From Muriicola marianensis (GTDB taxonomy: Bacteria > Bacteroidota > Bacteroidia > Flavobacteriales > Flavobacteriaceae): 64,000 nt of DNA. Numbering within the stretch: position 1 is the stretch's first letter; each line of letters opens with the position of its first letter. This document shows, piece by piece, positions 29,432-37,953 of the stretch. Position numbers and translations under genes: made by a program. The DNA is taken from the NCBI RefSeq assembly GCF_014638095.1, contig NZ_BMFH01000001.1:868001-932000 (forward strand), in the 5' to 3' direction. Under the pieces are notes generated by a model. The model made no database searches. It was not told the origin of the DNA and worked only from the letters and a program-made list of their open reading frames with translations.

Positions 29432-29572
29432 CGTCTGAAGCTTGCCTTCAAATCTGCTTACTTCCTTATTTTACGGGCGTTGTTAGTGCCTGGACCAAAA
29501 AAAAATCAAAATATATCAGGAATTTCAGCGTTGTAGTTGTTATAATACAGTAAACCCAAAAAAAAGAATACG

Positions 29573-30064
29573 ATGAACTTAACAATTTCAACCAAAATGA
29601 ACTTCGTGAAAAAATGGACTTTGTTCATGGCCTTACCAGCCATGCTGTTCTTTACTTCATGCAGCAAGGACGATGACGCCTTTGTAAGGGTGACTGTCAA
29701 CGGAACCCAATTGAATACGAGCCCTTCTGATTTTGTCGTCGGGGATCGTTCGGATTTCAACGGGGATATCGATGCCAGTTTTACCGGGAACGGAGGAACC
29801 GCTATCCGTGTATTCAGCTGGAACAACAATTTGAGTACAGCCGACTACAATGCAGATATTACCGCTACCTCTGAAGGTAGTTTCCGAATGATCGTTCGGG
29901 ATTCAGAAGAAGTCACTGTACTCGACCGTTCCATCCAGGGAGGTGCAGAGCCAGATTCCATCGATGGAGTAACTTCTGCCGGAGCCTCCGGAATATGGAC
30001 GGTTACTATTGAGGTAACGAACTTTACAGGAGACGGAAGCTTCTCCCTGAGTGAAGGAAACTAA
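29573..30064 (+). CDS. Small uncharacterised lipoprotein
   Basis: A 163-residue secreted protein. A signal peptide with lipobox FTSC (MALPAMLFFTSC) precedes an acidic SKDDD stretch typical of surface-directed lipoproteins in Bacteroidota. The mature part is predicted to be all beta strand (VRVTVNGTQLNTSPSDFVVG, GIWTVTIEVTNFTGDGSFSL). Translation may start at 29573 or at the second ATG at 29597, directly before the signal sequence. No family is recognised. A terminator follows it. Confidence 0.75.
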   Translation: MNLTISTKMNFVKKWTLFMALPAMLFFTSCSKDDDAFVRVTVNGTQLNTSPSDFVVGDRSDFNGDIDASFTGNGGTAIRVFSWNNNLSTADYNADITATSEGSFRMIVRDSEEVTVLDRSIQGGAEPDSIDGVTSAGASGIWTVTIEVTNFTGDGSFSLSEGN

Positions 30065-30083
30065 TTGAATTAACACTCATATG

Positions 30084-30115
30084 AAAAGCGCTGTGTTACT
30101 CATAGCGCTTTTTTT
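30084..30115. terminator. Bidirectional terminator between the lipoprotein gene and rimO
   Basis: AAAAGCGCT and AGCGCTTTT form a stem of nine base pairs with an 11-13 base loop and a T run on the plus strand; the A run on the other side also serves the minus-strand rimO gene. Confidence 0.75.
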
Positions 30116-30137
30116 GTGTTTCTATAAAGTCGAAAAA

Positions 30138-31442
30138 TTAATCCCCCGGAACGCCGTACAGGTCGAAGTCCGCTGCCTCTGTGATCCGTATCTGTGCAAA
30201 GTCGCCCACCCTTAAAAAGTACTTGGAAGCATCGATGAGTACCTCGTTGTCTACATCAGGGGAATCGAATTCCGTACGGCCGACGAAGTAATTCCCTTCC
30301 TTCCGGTCGATGATACACCTTAAGTTCTTGCCTATCTTCTCCTGGTTGAGTTCCCAGGAGATCTGGGCCTGCAGTTCCATGATCTCGTTCGCCCTTTGCT
30401 GTTTGACCTCCTCCGGCACATCGTCCTCCAGGGAATAGGCGTGGGTATTCTCTTCATGGCTATAGGTAAAACAGCCGAGCCTCTCAAACCTCATCTCTCT
30501 CACCCACTCTTTCAAGATTTGAAAATCGGCTTCTGTCTCCCCTGGATAGCCAACGATCAGGGTGGTACGTATGGCCATGTCCGGGACTGCTTCCCTGAAT
30601 TCCCTGAGGAGTTTCGTTGTTTTCTCCTTGGTGGTCCCCCGCCTCATACTTTTGAGAATAGGGTCCGAAATATGTTGTAGGGGGATGTCGATATAGTTGC
30701 AGATCTTGGGTTCTTCCCGCATCACCTCCAGCACATCCATGGGGAAGCCCGTGGGAAAAGCGTAATGCAGCCGGATCCATTCAATGCCTTCAACCTTTGC
30801 AAGGGCTTTGAGGAGTTCCGCCAGATTCCGTTTCTTGTAGAGGTCGAGCCCGTAATACGTCAGGTCCTGGGCGATCAGGATGAGTTCCTTTACTCCCTTG
30901 GCAGCCAGGTTTTCAGCCTCCTTCACCAGGTCTTCCACAGGAGTACTCCTGTGTTTCCCCCGCATCAGGGGGATGGCGCAGAAGGAACAGGGGCGGTCGC
31001 ACCCCTCGGCTATCTTGAGATAGGCATAATTTTTTGGGGTAGTAGTCAGGCGTTCCCCCAGCAGCTCATGCTTGTAATCCGCGCCTAGCGCTTTTAGTAG
31101 ATTAGGCAGGTCTGTTGTCCCGAAATAGGCATCTACGTCCGGTATCTCCTTTTGCAAATCGGGTTTGTAGCGCTCGCTGAGGCAGCCGGTCACAAAGACC
31201 TTTTCTACCCTGCCTTCTTCCTTCTGTCTGACAAAGTCCAGGATGGTATTCACGCTTTCCTCCTTGGCGTTGGCTATAAAGCCGCAGGTATTGATCACTA
31301 CGATGTTACCCTCCTCCTCATGTACCACCTCCTTGTCATTGGCCCGCAGTTGACCCATCAGTACCTCCGAGTCGTAGACGTTCTTGGAACACCCGAGGGT
31401 GACCACATTGATCCTGTTCTTTTTACGGGTTTTTGTGCGCAT
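30138..31442 (-). CDS. rimO: Ribosomal protein S12 methylthiotransferase RimO
   Basis: Radical SAM enzyme that adds a methylthio group to an aspartate of ribosomal protein S12. In the 434-residue protein the N-terminal UPF0004 domain carries the three cysteines of the auxiliary cluster (C18, C53, C87). The radical SAM motif is EGCDRPCSFCAIP with C148, C152 and C155. The C-terminal TRAM domain contains GRTEFDSPDVDNEVLID, which with the overall length distinguishes RimO from MiaB. It has its own promoter at 31459. Confidence 0.96.
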   Translation of the reverse strand: MRTKTRKKNRINVVTLGCSKNVYDSEVLMGQLRANDKEVVHEEEGNIVVINTCGFIANAKEESVNTILDFVRQKEEGRVEKVFVTGCLSERYKPDLQKEIPDVDAYFGTTDLPNLLKALGADYKHELLGERLTTTPKNYAYLKIAEGCDRPCSFCAIPLMRGKHRSTPVEDLVKEAENLAAKGVKELILIAQDLTYYGLDLYKKRNLAELLKALAKVEGIEWIRLHYAFPTGFPMDVLEVMREEPKICNYIDIPLQHISDPILKSMRRGTTKEKTTKLLREFREAVPDMAIRTTLIVGYPGETEADFQILKEWVREMRFERLGCFTYSHEENTHAYSLEDDVPEEVKQQRANEIMELQAQISWELNQEKIGKNLRCIIDRKEGNYFVGRTEFDSPDVDNEVLIDASKYFLRVGDFAQIRITEAADFDLYGVPGD

Positions 31443-31458
31443 GGCTGAAAATGAGGTG

Positions 31459-31466
31459 CAAAAATA
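31459..31466 (-). promoter_or_regulatory. Promoter -7 element TATTTTTG of rimO
   Basis: Exact TAnnTTTG match on the minus strand ending 16 bases before the rimO ATG, implying a leader of about ten bases. Confidence 0.5.
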
Positions 31467-31504
31467 CGATTTAGATAAGCATCCTCAACAGGTACGATCG
31501 TGAT

Positions 31505-33196
31505 TTATTTGTATCCCTCCGGGATTTTCCTCGCCTTGCTGGCCTTTTCATAAGCGGCCCCAAGCCTCAGGAGTTTTGGCTCTTCAAAGGATTTTGCGAT
31601 AAAGGTCAGGCTGATGGGCTCCCCATCTGCTTTATAGGCCATGGGAACTGTAAGGGCGGGGTATTTAGCCACCGCCGCGTAGGCCGCATGATAGTTGTTG
31701 ATCGAGAGGACAGCATCGAGTTGGTGTGTATCCATCGCATTGTTGAAATAAGTCCTGGTAGTGTTTTCCAGGTCTGACTTGATCCGCTGCAGTTCTTCTG
31801 CAGAGGTACTGTCTGTAACTACAGCTTCCAGCCTGGCCTGGCCATAAGGAATTCGGACCAGGGTGTCCAGGAGGTTAAAATCCATGATGTCCTGAACGGT
31901 TCTCACTGATACAGCCTGAGTATCCCTGACGTTCTTCGCGATATAGGCGGGCAGGTCTGCCTTCATATCCAGGTTCAGGATGCTCAGAAAACCGTCGAGT
32001 GGGATGGCAGGGGGCTCCAATTCCACGATCTCAACCCCCCGAGATTTTAAAAACTCGAGGGTCTCTCTGTAAATACTGTCTCGTTCAATCAGATTGGTAA
32101 AAGCTCCAAACCGCTTACCCTTCAGGTCTTCTTGTCCCAACTTTTCGGTCCAGCCAGCGCTGTACGCCTTTTTAACGGAACTGGGATCTTCAGGATCCTT
32201 ACCAAGCATGGCATCGAGAAGAATGGCGTTGTCCACTACGTTTCGGGTCATAGGGCCGGGCGTATCCAAGGTGCTGGAAATGGGCACGATCCCTGACCTG
32301 CTCAGGAGTCCGATCGTGGGTTTGAGTCCCACCACTGAATTCTGGCTTGACGGGGAAAGAATGGAACCGGAAGTCTCCGTACCCACTGCTGCCACTGCGT
32401 AATTCGCCGCCATGGAAGTACCGCTTCCCGAGCTGGAACCTCCCGTCTCAAAGATCCTGCGCCCATAAGGGTTCAGGGTCTGCCCTCCGTAGGCACTGTA
32501 GCCCACCGGGCATCCGTCACAGAGGTAATACGCCCATTCGCTCAGGTTCACCTTCCCCAGGATCAGGGTCCCTTTTGCCTTCAATTGCTGAACGATAAAT
32601 GCATCAGAGGTGATATTGTCCCGGAAGGCCAATGCGCCTGCCGTGGTCTTCATCCCTTCTGTATCGATATTATCCTTCAAAAGGACTGGCATGCCGTAAA
32701 TTGGATGTTGGCCTTCTCCCCGCTCCCTGTCACGCTTCCTCGCTTCCTCCAGTACCTGTTCATTCAGGGCAATGACCGTATTGAGGGTCGTCTCGTTATT
32801 CAGTTCATATTCATAGATCCTCTTGAGATAGAACAGGGTGAGTTCTTCATAGGTAAGATTACCGTCGGCCACAGCTTTTTGAATAGACGGAATATCCTGC
32901 TCGAGGATCAGCGGTTTCAGGCTTTGATATCGCTCTGCGGGAAATGCATTCACTTCTTTGTAGAGGGGCCGGAAGATATCATTCTTATCCAGTACTTTAG
33001 ACTGTATCAGTTTGTAACGCATCCTGGCATTCTCATGGTCCTGGTTGGCAGCAACCTCGGCCGAATCGTTGTAGGGGGTCCACAGGATCACCTCTTCATT
33101 GGAGGAGGCACTTTGTTTGCAGCCAGTAAAGATCAGTGCTGTTGCCAGCAACACCATCCATCCTATTCTTTGTTTTCCTTTACCCATTTTTTCCAT
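31505..33196 (-). CDS. Amidase-signature family protein (lipoprotein)
   Basis: A 563-residue amidase of the GatA-like Ser-cisSer-Lys class. A lipobox (LLATALIFTGC) suggests periplasmic anchoring. The catalytic lysine lies in MPVLLKDNIDTEGMKTTAGA, the glycine-serine stretch is GGSSSGSGTSMAANYAVAAV, and GTETSGSILSPSSQNSVVG holds the serine pair. Periplasmic amidases of this kind hydrolyse peptide or fatty acid amides; it is not the tRNA amidotransferase subunit because it is secreted. The start at 33196 overlaps the DUF2911 gene by 34 bases; the ATG three codons later (33187) is an equal alternative. Confidence 0.9.
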   Translation of the reverse strand: MEKMGKGKQRIGWMVLLATALIFTGCKQSASSNEEVILWTPYNDSAEVAANQDHENARMRYKLIQSKVLDKNDIFRPLYKEVNAFPAERYQSLKPLILEQDIPSIQKAVADGNLTYEELTLFYLKRIYEYELNNETTLNTVIALNEQVLEEARKRDRERGEGQHPIYGMPVLLKDNIDTEGMKTTAGALAFRDNITSDAFIVQQLKAKGTLILGKVNLSEWAYYLCDGCPVGYSAYGGQTLNPYGRRIFETGGSSSGSGTSMAANYAVAAVGTETSGSILSPSSQNSVVGLKPTIGLLSRSGIVPISSTLDTPGPMTRNVVDNAILLDAMLGKDPEDPSSVKKAYSAGWTEKLGQEDLKGKRFGAFTNLIERDSIYRETLEFLKSRGVEIVELEPPAIPLDGFLSILNLDMKADLPAYIAKNVRDTQAVSVRTVQDIMDFNLLDTLVRIPYGQARLEAVVTDSTSAEELQRIKSDLENTTRTYFNNAMDTHQLDAVLSINNYHAAYAAVAKYPALTVPMAYKADGEPISLTFIAKSFEEPKLLRLGAAYEKASKARKIPEGYK

Positions 33197-34035
33197 TTTT
33201 TCACATTTTCCCGGTTCATCCGGACGAATTCGTCTTTGCCTTCCGCATCGGCAAGTTGGAGGGAGCGTTCAGCGGAACTTATAGCCCCCTTATAATCGCC
33301 CAGGCTTGCCTGAAGAAGCGATCTTACCCTGTAAAAATAATACGTATCTCCTCCCAGGTCAATGGCTTTTTGTACGTATTCCAGGGCTTTTTCGGGTTCC
33401 AGGCTTTCCTCCTGCAGGTAACGGGCGGCCTCGTAATAGGTCTGGGCGGTGGGATTTTCTTTCAGACTGGAGCTGATCGTATCGAGCATGGCCTTTTGGG
33501 TATCCACTTCAAGGGGAATGCTGACCACGGTATACCCCCATTTCCATTCCATCAGGGCCCCGTTGTGATGTATGGAGTCAAAACTGATCAGAAAATTCTC
33601 CTGCCAGTCGGCTTCTTTTTTGGGGGTGGCCCTGATCCTGAAGGCATCTTCGGAGGGATTATAGTCGGTGCGCCCGTCTCCCCAGTGGGAGGTGTTTCGG
33701 TGGAAAGCTATTTCCCAGGAACCTTCTTCCGGAAAGGCGTACAGGGCATAGGTACCCGGCTCCAGCGTATTTCCCAATACGTTAACCGTTGTGTTTGTCG
33801 TGAATTTAGTCGATTCGTTGGCCCCTACCCGCCAGATACGGCCGTATGGGACGAGCTTACCGAATAACTGGCGACCTCTTACCGCCGGTCGTGAATAGTC
33901 GACAGTAATGGTCGTGAACCCGATATCCTGTGTCACGGATGAAAACGGGCTGGCTTTTGGATGGCGGATCTGCCCGCTGATGGAAGCTGAAAACAGCAGC
34001 AGGATGAATAATCCGATGCCGTGAAAAGACCTCAA
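33163..34035 (-). CDS. DUF2911 domain protein with C-terminal TPR-like repeats
   Basis: A 290-residue secreted protein with a signal peptide (LFILLLFSASISGQ). Residues 25-170 match DUF2911 (VTVDYSRPAVRGRQLFGKLV, WRVGANESTKFTTNTTVNV, GTYALYAFPEEGSWEIAF), a beta-rich domain common in Bacteroidota with unknown function. Residues about 195-280 form two TPR-like helical pairs (AARYLQEESLEPEKALEYVQ, YKGAISSAERSLQLAD). The gene overlaps ftsY by four bases on one side and the amidase gene on the other, so the three are probably cotranscribed. Confidence 0.88.
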   Translation of the reverse strand: MRSFHGIGLFILLLFSASISGQIRHPKASPFSSVTQDIGFTTITVDYSRPAVRGRQLFGKLVPYGRIWRVGANESTKFTTNTTVNVLGNTLEPGTYALYAFPEEGSWEIAFHRNTSHWGDGRTDYNPSEDAFRIRATPKKEADWQENFLISFDSIHHNGALMEWKWGYTVVSIPLEVDTQKAMLDTISSSLKENPTAQTYYEAARYLQEESLEPEKALEYVQKAIDLGGDTYYFYRVRSLLQASLGDYKGAISSAERSLQLADAEGKDEFVRMNRENVKKWKKWVKENKE

Positions 34036-34985
34036 CTGAAAAAGGAGTCTACGAATTCGAATTTGTTAAAGACCTGCAGGTCCTCTACCCTTTCCCCTAC
34101 TCCTATGTATTTTACAGGGATCTGAAACTGGTCTGAAATGCCGATGACCACCCCTCCTTTGGCCGTCCCGTCGAGTTTGGTGACTGCCAGGGAGCTGACT
34201 TCGGTCGCCTTGGTGAACTGCCTTGCCTGCTCAAAGGCATTCTGGCCGGTAGAACCGTCCAGGACAAGGAGCACCTCATGGGGTGCGTCGGGGATTACCT
34301 TTTGCATCACCCGTTTGACCTTGCTCAGTTCATTCATCAAATTGACCTTGTTGTGAAGCCGGCCGGCCGTATCGATCAGGACCACATCGGCATTCTTGGC
34401 GGTAGCTGCGCTCAGGGTATCAAAGGCTACGGAAGCGGGATCGCTGCCCATTTTTTGCTTTACAATAGGCACATCTACTCGGTCTGCCCACACCTGCAAC
34501 TGGTCAATGGCCGCTGCTCTGAAAGTATCGGCAGCACCCAGGACCACCGAAAATCCCTTCGCCTTAAACTGGTGGGCCAGTTTGCCGATAGTAGTCGTTT
34601 TACCTACCCCGTTCACGCCCACTACCATGATCACATAGGGCCTTTTATCTTCGGGGAGCTCAAAGTCCGTCGCCTCCCCCCTGTGCGTCTCGGAAAGCAG
34701 ACCGGCGATCTCTTCTCTGAGGATCTTGTTGAGCTCATCCGTGCCCATATATTTGTCGGCAGCAACGCGCTGCTCGATGCGCTCTATGATCTTCAGGGTG
34801 GTATCTACGCCCACATCGGAGGTGACCAGCACCTCTTCCAGGTTATCCAGGACGTCATCATCTACGCGGGACTTGCCGGCAACTGCTTTTCCCAGTTTGG
34901 TAAAGAAGCTGGTCTTGGTCTTTTCCAGGCCTTTGTCGAGGCTCTCTTTCTTTTCCGAAGAAAATATTTTCTTAAAAATACTCAT
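34032..34985 (-). CDS. ftsY: Signal recognition particle receptor FtsY
   Basis: GTPase that docks ribosome-SRP complexes at the membrane for cotranslational insertion. The 317-residue protein has only a short charged N-terminus instead of the long acidic A domain of E. coli. The NG domain is complete: G1 GVNGVGKTTTIGKLA, DTFRAAAIDQL, DTAGR and TKLDGTAKGG, with the closing GVGERVEDLQVFN. It has its own promoter at 35009, just behind the terminator of the ribosomal protein operon that precedes it. Confidence 0.96.
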   Translation of the reverse strand: MSIFKKIFSSEKKESLDKGLEKTKTSFFTKLGKAVAGKSRVDDDVLDNLEEVLVTSDVGVDTTLKIIERIEQRVAADKYMGTDELNKILREEIAGLLSETHRGEATDFELPEDKRPYVIMVVGVNGVGKTTTIGKLAHQFKAKGFSVVLGAADTFRAAAIDQLQVWADRVDVPIVKQKMGSDPASVAFDTLSAATAKNADVVLIDTAGRLHNKVNLMNELSKVKRVMQKVIPDAPHEVLLVLDGSTGQNAFEQARQFTKATEVSSLAVTKLDGTAKGGVVIGISDQFQIPVKYIGVGERVEDLQVFNKFEFVDSFFS

Positions 34986-35008
34986 GGGAGGTGGTTGCTT
35001 GGAAGCAT

Positions 35009-35016
35009 CAAATATA
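35009..35016 (-). promoter_or_regulatory. Promoter -7 element TATATTTG of ftsY
   Basis: Exact TAnnTTTG match on the minus strand, 23 bases before the ftsY ATG and immediately downstream of the upstream operon's terminator. Confidence 0.5.
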
Positions 35017-35026
35017 AGAAATAAAA

Positions 35027-35054
35027 AAAGCCGCTAACTTCCGGTAGCGGCTTT
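35027..35054 (-). terminator. Terminator of the rpmB-rpmG-DUF4295 operon
   Basis: On the minus strand AAAGCCGCTA and TAGCGGCTTT form a 10-bp stem with an 8-base loop, followed by a run of seven T. It separates the ribosomal protein operon from ftsY. Confidence 0.8.
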
Positions 35055-35073
35055 AATGATATGAGCTTTAGGA

Positions 35074-35226
35074 CTATTTTTTAGCCAGCCATTCGTTTAC
35101 CATCTCTGGGGACATCACAGATTCAACAAAGGTATAAGCACCGCTTTTGGGCGATTTTACCATCTTGATCGCTTTTGTCAGTCTCTTGGAACCTCCTTGG
35201 AGGGTTGCTACGGTCTTCTTAGCCAT
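35074..35226 (-). CDS. DUF4295 small basic protein
   Basis: A 50-residue basic protein, too short for many ORF filters. It reads MAKKTVATLQGGSKRLTKAI, then KMVKSPKSGAYTFVESVMSP and EMVNEWLAKK. It corresponds to DUF4295, a Bacteroidota-specific family encoded next to L33 and L28. The location and composition suggest a ribosome-associated protein, but that is inference. It begins six bases after rpmG. Confidence 0.9.
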   Translation of the reverse strand: MAKKTVATLQGGSKRLTKAIKMVKSPKSGAYTFVESVMSPEMVNEWLAKK

Positions 35227-35232
35227 GTCTTA

Positions 35233-35415
35233 TTACTTTATCTCTTTGTGAACGGTCATTCTCTTCAGAATGGGGTTGTACTTCTTGATCTCCAGTCGAT
35301 CCGGAGTATTTTTCTTGTTCTTCGTGGTAATGTACCTGGAAGTTCCGGGCATACCGGATTCCTTGTGCTCGGTACATTCTAGGATCACCTGAACTCTATT
35401 TCCTTTCTTTGCCAT
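35233..35415 (-). CDS. rpmG: 50S ribosomal protein L33
   Basis: A 60-residue L33: [20 protein letters not shown] followed by [20 protein letters not shown] and [14 protein letters not shown]. It has no CxxC zinc motifs, so it is the zinc-free form. It lies between rpmB and the DUF4295 gene. Confidence 0.97.
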   Translation of the reverse strand: MAKKGNRVQVILECTEHKESGMPGTSRYITTKNKKNTPDRLEIKKYNPILKRMTVHKEIK

Positions 35416-35433
35416 TGTATCCTGGTATTGGGC

Positions 35434-35670
35434 TTATTTTATAATTCCGTTCTGACGGGCTTCTTTCAGCACGGCAGAAATTCCTTTCTTGTTTATACTC
35501 TTAAGAGCCCTGGCAGAAACCTTCAGGGTTATCCATCGGTCTTCTTCCGGGATATAGAATCTTTTTTTGGAAAGATTCACATCAAATCTCCTTTTAGTCT
35601 TGTTGATCGAAAAAGAGACGTTATTTCCGAACATCGCCCTCTTCCCGGTAATTTCACAAACTTTTGACAT
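35434..35670 (-). CDS. rpmB: 50S ribosomal protein L28
   Basis: A 78-residue L28 with the family start MSKVCEITGKRAMFGNNVSF, central NKTKRRFDVNLSKKRFYIPE and C-terminal SARALKSINKKGISAVLKEA. First gene of the operon rpmB-rpmG-DUF4295, with a promoter element at 35704. Confidence 0.97.
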   Translation of the reverse strand: MSKVCEITGKRAMFGNNVSFSINKTKRRFDVNLSKKRFYIPEEDRWITLKVSARALKSINKKGISAVLKEARQNGIIK

Positions 35671-35703
35671 GCCGCTCTTCTTTACGTGATTTTAATCAGG
35701 TGG

Positions 35704-35711
35704 CAAATTTA
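35704..35711 (-). promoter_or_regulatory. Promoter -7 element TAAATTTG of the rpmB operon
   Basis: Exact TAnnTTTG match on the minus strand, 33 bases before the rpmB ATG, in the 72-bp gap behind cinA. Confidence 0.5.
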
Positions 35712-35742
35712 CGTCATTTTCACGGAAGCGCAAAAATCTTTC

Positions 35743-36990
35743 TCAGAATTTTAAAATTTCCTTCTGCAACATTTCCAGGGCCTTATGAACGCCTTTCTGA
35801 ACGATCCTCACGCGGTGATTACCCATCGAAAAAGATTCTACCACCGTTCCCTTTTCGCTCGCAATGGCGATAAAAACGGTTCCGACAGGTGCATCTGAGT
35901 CTCCTTTCGTAGGGCCGGCGTTCCCTGTGGTTGCAATTCCGAAATCAGCCTTCATGATCCTGCGGACATTTTCTGCCATTGCCGAGGCTACTTCGGCACT
36001 CACCACAGAGTGTTTCTCTATGAGTTCCTCCCCCACCTGCAGCAGTTCTTTTTTGGTCCTTGTCGCGTAAGCTACTATCCCCCCTGTAAAATAAGCCGAT
36101 GCCCCGGGCACGGAAGTGATCTGTTCTGCGATCTTTCCCCCCGTAAAGCTCTCAGCCGTGGCCATGGTCAGCTGTTTTGAGGTCAGCAACTTCCCGACGA
36201 TAGCCTCCAGGGTACCTGATTCTTCCTCCCCCGAGATAATATCGCCTATTGTCGCATACAGCTTGTCTGCCACTTCCTTGATTCCCTTCTCCAGTATGGC
36301 CTTGTCCTGTCCTTTGGCTGTGAGTCTCAACCTCACCTTCCCCAAATTCGGCAGGTATGCCAGCTTGATAAAAGGTGGGAGAGAGTTTTCGATGAGGGAG
36401 ATCCTTTCGGCGATCGCGCTTTCTCCCAGGCCGTAGGTCATCAGTGTCTTGTGCAGGATATACGGTCTGCTAAAACGGGCTGCGATTCCGGGCAGTACGT
36501 GATTTGCCATCAGTTCCTTCATTTCAAAAGGAACCCCGGGTAGTGAAATATACACCCGGTCTTTATGCTCGATCCACATACCGGGTGCCGTACCATGTGC
36601 ATTGGGAAGTACTTTAGCCCGGGAAGGGACCAGGGCCTGCCTTCGGTTCACCTCCGAAATAGGAGTGGAGATGTACGTTCTGAAAAGGTACTCGATATTC
36701 TTCAGGACCTCTGGGTCCTTCACCAGGGTATCATCGAAATATTCACAGAGGGTGAGTTTGGTGATATCGTCCTTCGTAGGACCCAGTCCGCCGGTCATAA
36801 GAACGATCTGTGCCCTTCCTGAAGCTTCCTCCAGGGCCTTCAAAATATGTTGCCTGTCGTCCTGTACAGAGGTGATCTGGAATACAGAGATCCCTATCTT
36901 ATTGAGTTCAGAAGCAATGAAAGCTGAATTGGTGTCGACGATCTGCCCGATCAGGATCTCATCGCCGATCGTAATGATCTCTGCAAGCAT
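35743..36990 (-). CDS. cinA: CinA-family protein (nicotinamide-nucleotide amidase type)
   Basis: A 415-residue two-domain protein. Residues 1-170 form the molybdopterin-binding-like COG1058 domain (EIITIGDEILIGQIVDTNS, MTGGLGPTKDDITKLTL). Residues 255-410 form the PncC amidase domain (TMATAESFTGGKIAEQITSV, YFTGGIVAYATRTKKELL, GIATTGNAGPTKGDSDAPVG), which removes the amide from NMN in known members. The full length matches CinA of other bacteria. The start codon shares one base with the Hpt gene stop (TAATG). Confidence 0.95.
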   Translation of the reverse strand: MLAEIITIGDEILIGQIVDTNSAFIASELNKIGISVFQITSVQDDRQHILKALEEASGRAQIVLMTGGLGPTKDDITKLTLCEYFDDTLVKDPEVLKNIEYLFRTYISTPISEVNRRQALVPSRAKVLPNAHGTAPGMWIEHKDRVYISLPGVPFEMKELMANHVLPGIAARFSRPYILHKTLMTYGLGESAIAERISLIENSLPPFIKLAYLPNLGKVRLRLTAKGQDKAILEKGIKEVADKLYATIGDIISGEEESGTLEAIVGKLLTSKQLTMATAESFTGGKIAEQITSVPGASAYFTGGIVAYATRTKKELLQVGEELIEKHSVVSAEVASAMAENVRRIMKADFGIATTGNAGPTKGDSDAPVGTVFIAIASEKGTVVESFSMGNHRVRIVQKGVHKALEMLQKEILKF

Positions 36991-37328
36991 TATACATCAA
37001 AGTCTTTTTGCAGCTCTGAAATGACCTGTTGAATGTCTTTTTTAAGGGCGGGGAACTTTTCCCTGATCTGATCCATATTGGCCTCGTCTTTGCCCAGGGT
37101 CTCGATCTCCAGGGCTATGGCCCGCGTCTGCTCCATCCCCAGGATATCGACATTGGGTTTTATTTTGTGGGCGAGTTTATAGACATTTTCATAATCTGCC
37201 GTATCAATAGCCTTTTCCAGATCTTCCAGATCCTGAGGAACCTCTTCCAGAAATACCGTTACCACTGAGAGGACGAAATCATCATCCCCCTCTGCCATCT
37301 CATTTAACTTATCCAGGCTGTAGATCAT
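36990..37328 (-). CDS. Stand-alone Hpt (histidine phosphotransfer) domain protein
   Basis: A 112-residue four-helix Hpt protein that would relay phosphate between a hybrid kinase and a response regulator. The phosphorylatable histidine is H54 in YKLAHKIKPNVDILGM, with the required K and G at the usual spacing. No kinase or receiver gene is next to it; instead it is embedded between FAH-hydrolase and cinA genes with zero-base and one-base junctions (TAGATG upstream). Partner proteins must be encoded elsewhere. Confidence 0.87.
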   Translation of the reverse strand: MIYSLDKLNEMAEGDDDFVLSVVTVFLEEVPQDLEDLEKAIDTADYENVYKLAHKIKPNVDILGMEQTRAIALEIETLGKDEANMDQIREKFPALKKDIQQVISELQKDFDV

Positions 37329-37940
37329 CTACTTAATTTTTAATCGAAACATTTCCCTCCCCTTCAGTGTTCCCGAAAGGTAATCATTTGGACTCACTTT
37401 GCCAACCCCTGCAGGGGTGCCGGTAAAGAGGATGTCCCCTTTTTTAAGCGTGAAGAATTTGGAGACATAACTGATCAGCTCGTCTATGGGCCAAAGCATC
37501 TGTGAGGTATTTCCCTCCTGAACCACCTTCCCGTTCAGGGACAGGTCGAATGTGAGATTTCTCAGATCGCCCAGCGTATTTTTTTGTACCCATTTCCCGA
37601 TCACGGCCGCCCCGTCAAAGCCTTTGGCCTTTTCCCAAGGCAGGCCTTTTTCCTTGAGGCGCGCCTGCAGGTCCCTTGCCGTAAAATCTATGCCCAGGCC
37701 TATTTCGTCATAGTACTTCGGGGCAAAGCGGGGGTCGATATGCTTCCCGACCTTTTTGATCTTCACCAGCACCTCCACCTCGTAGTGTACGTCCTGGGTG
37801 AACTCAGGGATATAGAAATCCTGTTCCTTTGGAAGGACCGCTGAATCGGGTTTGATAAAAACCACGGGGTCTGCCGGCCTTTCATTGGACAGTTCCTTGA
37901 TGTGTTCTGCGTAATTGCGGCCTATACAAATTAGTTTCAT
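37329..37940 (-). CDS. Fumarylacetoacetate hydrolase family protein
   Basis: A 203-residue FAH-family enzyme of the short acylpyruvase/oxaloacetate decarboxylase (FAHD1, YcgM) type. It begins KLICIGRNYAEHIKEL and has metal ligands in DVHYEVEVLVKI (two Glu) and GLGIDFTARDLQARL (Asp). The conserved KGFDGAAVIGKW and GDILFTGTPAGVG follow. Expected substrates are acylpyruvates such as acetylpyruvate. It lies 13 bases behind the exonuclease gene. Confidence 0.92.
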   Translation of the reverse strand: MKLICIGRNYAEHIKELSNERPADPVVFIKPDSAVLPKEQDFYIPEFTQDVHYEVEVLVKIKKVGKHIDPRFAPKYYDEIGLGIDFTARDLQARLKEKGLPWEKAKGFDGAAVIGKWVQKNTLGDLRNLTFDLSLNGKVVQEGNTSQMLWPIDELISYVSKFFTLKKGDILFTGTPAGVGKVSPNDYLSGTLKGREMFRLKIK

Positions 37941-37953
37941 ACGTCGGTTGCCC

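Noticed and set aside
29540-29572. TTGTAG and TATAAT upstream of the lipoprotein gene resembling a sigma-70 promoter
   Set aside because: The spacing is far too short, and the consensus in this phylum is TAnnTTTG; no reliable promoter call is possible.
32585-33867. Two long plus-strand frames (236 and 243 codons) opposite the amidase and DUF2911 genes
   Set aside because: Both are shadows of well-supported minus-strand genes with recognisable domains.
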